Source: Flammeovirga sp. OC4 (GTDB lineage Bacteria; Bacteroidota; Bacteroidia; Cytophagales; Flammeovirgaceae). Taken from it: a DNA stretch of 64,000 nt. Position numbers and translations under genes: made by a program. The notes under the pieces are model-generated. The model was not told the DNA's origin, searched no databases, and saw only the letters and a list, made by a program, of their open reading frames with translations. Numbering within the stretch: the first letter of the stretch is position 1; each line of letters begins with the position of its first letter. Where the stretch lies: contig NZ_JTAM01000019.1 of NCBI RefSeq assembly GCF_000812565.1, forward strand, positions 1-64,000, read 5' to 3'. Shown here in pieces: positions 62,781 to 64,000 of the stretch.

Positions 62781-63043
62781 TTACCCAAGCAATTTTTTCT
62801 TAATTGAAGCCAAAAATGACCATAATCAGCTATTTTTTAACAACTTACACCTTTATACATTTGTAAAGTAAGCTATTGTAATTGAATTATTAATGGATTT
62901 CATATTCAAATATTGTGTATTCTATCTATTAATAATTTAGAGGTATATTGATTCTACTTGTGCACTTAATGATTACTAATCATAGAATTTGTATACCCAC
63001 ATTAGTTTAAAATAAAATGTTTTTATTTAAATATTTTTTATCA
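62781..63043. other. A/T-rich intergenic stretch
   Basis: No repeat or coding frame is evident. It probably contains the promoter of the frameshifted lipoprotein gene. Confidence 0.4.
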
Positions 63044-63258
63044 ATGAAAACTATAATCAAACTTTTCTATTACTACTAACTTCCACACTTATCATTGGAT
63101 GTGGTCCATCATGCTATCAATGTGAATTGGATTCTGCTTCTACTGCAGGTATACAAATTCCAAAAACAACATTTTGCGAAGATCAAGCAAGTAGCGAAAA
63201 AATAAAAATGGCTAAGTCAGCTTGTTCTCAAGCAGGTGGTAAGTGGAAAAAACAATAG
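63044..63258 (+). pseudogene. Frameshifted small lipoprotein gene
   Basis: The ATG at 63044 gives MKTIIKLFYYY then a stop. The next frame, open from just downstream to TAG at 63256-63258, reads LLLLTSTLIIGCGPSCYQC and onward to KSACSQAGGKWKKQ. One added T in the run at 63063-63066 would join them into a normal lipoprotein of about 71 residues (MKTIIKLFLLLLTSTLIIGC, lipobox IIGC). The downstream frame has no upstream ATG, GTG or TTG of its own. It is either a recent mutation or a base-calling error. Confidence 0.65.
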
Positions 63259-63312
63259 TCACATGTATAATTGGTTACAGTGAAAACTGTTGCCTTTTTA
63301 AAATCAAATAAC

Positions 63313-64000
63313 ATGAAAATATTTTTATCACTCTTATTACTATTATTAGGAGTAAACTCATTTGCTCAAAAAATCAAAAAAATTGAAGATGCTTCGGTTA
63401 CTCTCTCATCTGGAAAAGAAATAAAAGTAGGAGATACTTTTTACTTTACTGAATATCCAAAAAGTAAAGCAAAATATGATTATGCTTTCGATGACAAAAA
63501 AGTAAGTTATAAAATGAGTAATCTTTATATAACTGAAACAAATAAACCTGCTTATGCAGGAAAGCCATTAAAAATAAAAGCATTTTTTAAAAAAGAAGAA
63601 GTTATATACTTCTCTTGTTGGCCATCTATTTTACCGTCTTATGTTGAAATTGAAAACGCTCTTGACGCTGGTGAAATTAGATTTGAAAATGAGCTAGACA
63701 AAATTCAAGCACCTGAAATTACTTCTACTTTTTTATCTGATAGTTTGATGTTTATGGAATATATACTACGCGAACCAGAAGTAACAGAGAATATGGCCAA
63801 AGAGTTTTTTGTGCGTTTCAATAGAGACAAATATAACTTCATTCGAGATGATGAATTCAAATACCATAAAGCTATTGCTCAATTTAAGAAAGAAGTAAAA
63901 GCAATGACTCCAAAGAGTCTCGAATATTATACAATTATGTCGAATACTTTTGGAAGATATGACTTTGATAAAGAAGGATTTCATTTTATAAATAAAAATT
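63313..64000 (+). CDS. Secreted protein of unknown function, cut by the window edge
   Basis: An open frame from ATG at 63313 to the window end, 229 codons so far. It has a signal peptide (MKIFLSLLLLLLGVNSFAQ). The mature part begins KIKKIEDASVTLSSGKEIKVGDTFYF and is lysine-rich with mixed strands and helices (RFENELDKIQAPEITSTFL, EEVIYFSCWPSI). I recognise no family. The 3' end is missing. Confidence 0.75.
   Translation, partial: MKIFLSLLLLLLGVNSFAQKIKKIEDASVTLSSGKEIKVGDTFYFTEYPKSKAKYDYAFDDKKVSYKMSNLYITETNKPAYAGKPLKIKAFFKKEEVIYFSCWPSILPSYVEIENALDAGEIRFENELDKIQAPEITSTFLSDSLMFMEYILREPEVTENMAKEFFVRFNRDKYNFIRDDEFKYHKAIAQFKKEVKAMTPKSLEYYTIMSNTFGRYDFDKEGFHFINKN

Noticed and set aside
1-64000. CRISPR array, tRNA or rRNA genes
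   Set aside because: No regularly spaced direct repeats were seen. The repeats found are palindromic and irregularly placed, and no rRNA-like or cloverleaf segment was recognised.

Overview
The window is a low-GC chromosomal segment of a Bacteroidota bacterium. A marine Cytophagales genus such as Flammeovirga is my best guess. The evidence is a PorP/SprF type IX secretion component, two TonB-dependent receptors with carboxypeptidase-like N-terminal domains, many lipoproteins, and promoters of the TTG-N19-TAnnTTTG type. No rRNA, tRNA, CRISPR array, prophage or transposase was seen.

Layout. 1-2.6 kb: guanylate kinase, an ECF sigma factor and a GT9 glycosyltransferase. 2.7-5.1 kb: three tandem outer-membrane barrel genes, each behind the same promoter and the same structured leader. 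5.2-12.6 kb: a sensor kinase and an NtrC-type regulator on the minus strand. They are separated by a compact overlapping three-gene cassette: a C5-cytosine methyltransferase, an 849-residue protein with two GHKL ATPase domains, and an atypical receiver-domain protein. 12.6-13.0 kb: a probable plus-strand small RNA. 13.0-15.7 kb: a GntR/YtrA-type ABC operon. 16.0-29.5 kb: a TonB receptor, then an export operon (TolC, HlyD adaptor, MacB-type ATPase, three paralogous FtsX-type permeases). 29.6-45.5 kb: recA, a CBS-domain cysteine/cystathionine synthase, a second TonB receptor, YceI, an aminopeptidase, a spondin-domain lipoprotein and a C45-like hydrolase. 45.8-64 kb: an oxidoreductase/GH43/AraC cluster, alginate-export-type porin, TonB, PorP/SprF, aspartyl protease, LuxR regulator, fumarylacetoacetase, aldehyde dehydrogenase, small lipoproteins and a truncated gene at the right edge.

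Two results stand out. First, the methyltransferase-GHKL-receiver cassette looks like a mobile defence or epigenetic module. It has no visible nuclease and lies exactly between the two halves of a two-component pair. Second, a 17-bp dyad (TGT-N11-ACA) occurs in pairs, 23 bp apart, with fixed downstream spacing. It lies before the TonB receptor, before the TolC export operon and before the candidate small RNA, with one further copy upstream of the NtrC-type regulator. This defines a likely regulon of that two-component system.

Intergenic regions carry several families of dispersed palindromic elements, including a roughly 400-bp MITE-like element with 18-bp terminal inverted repeats. All statements come from reading the sequence; no database search was run.
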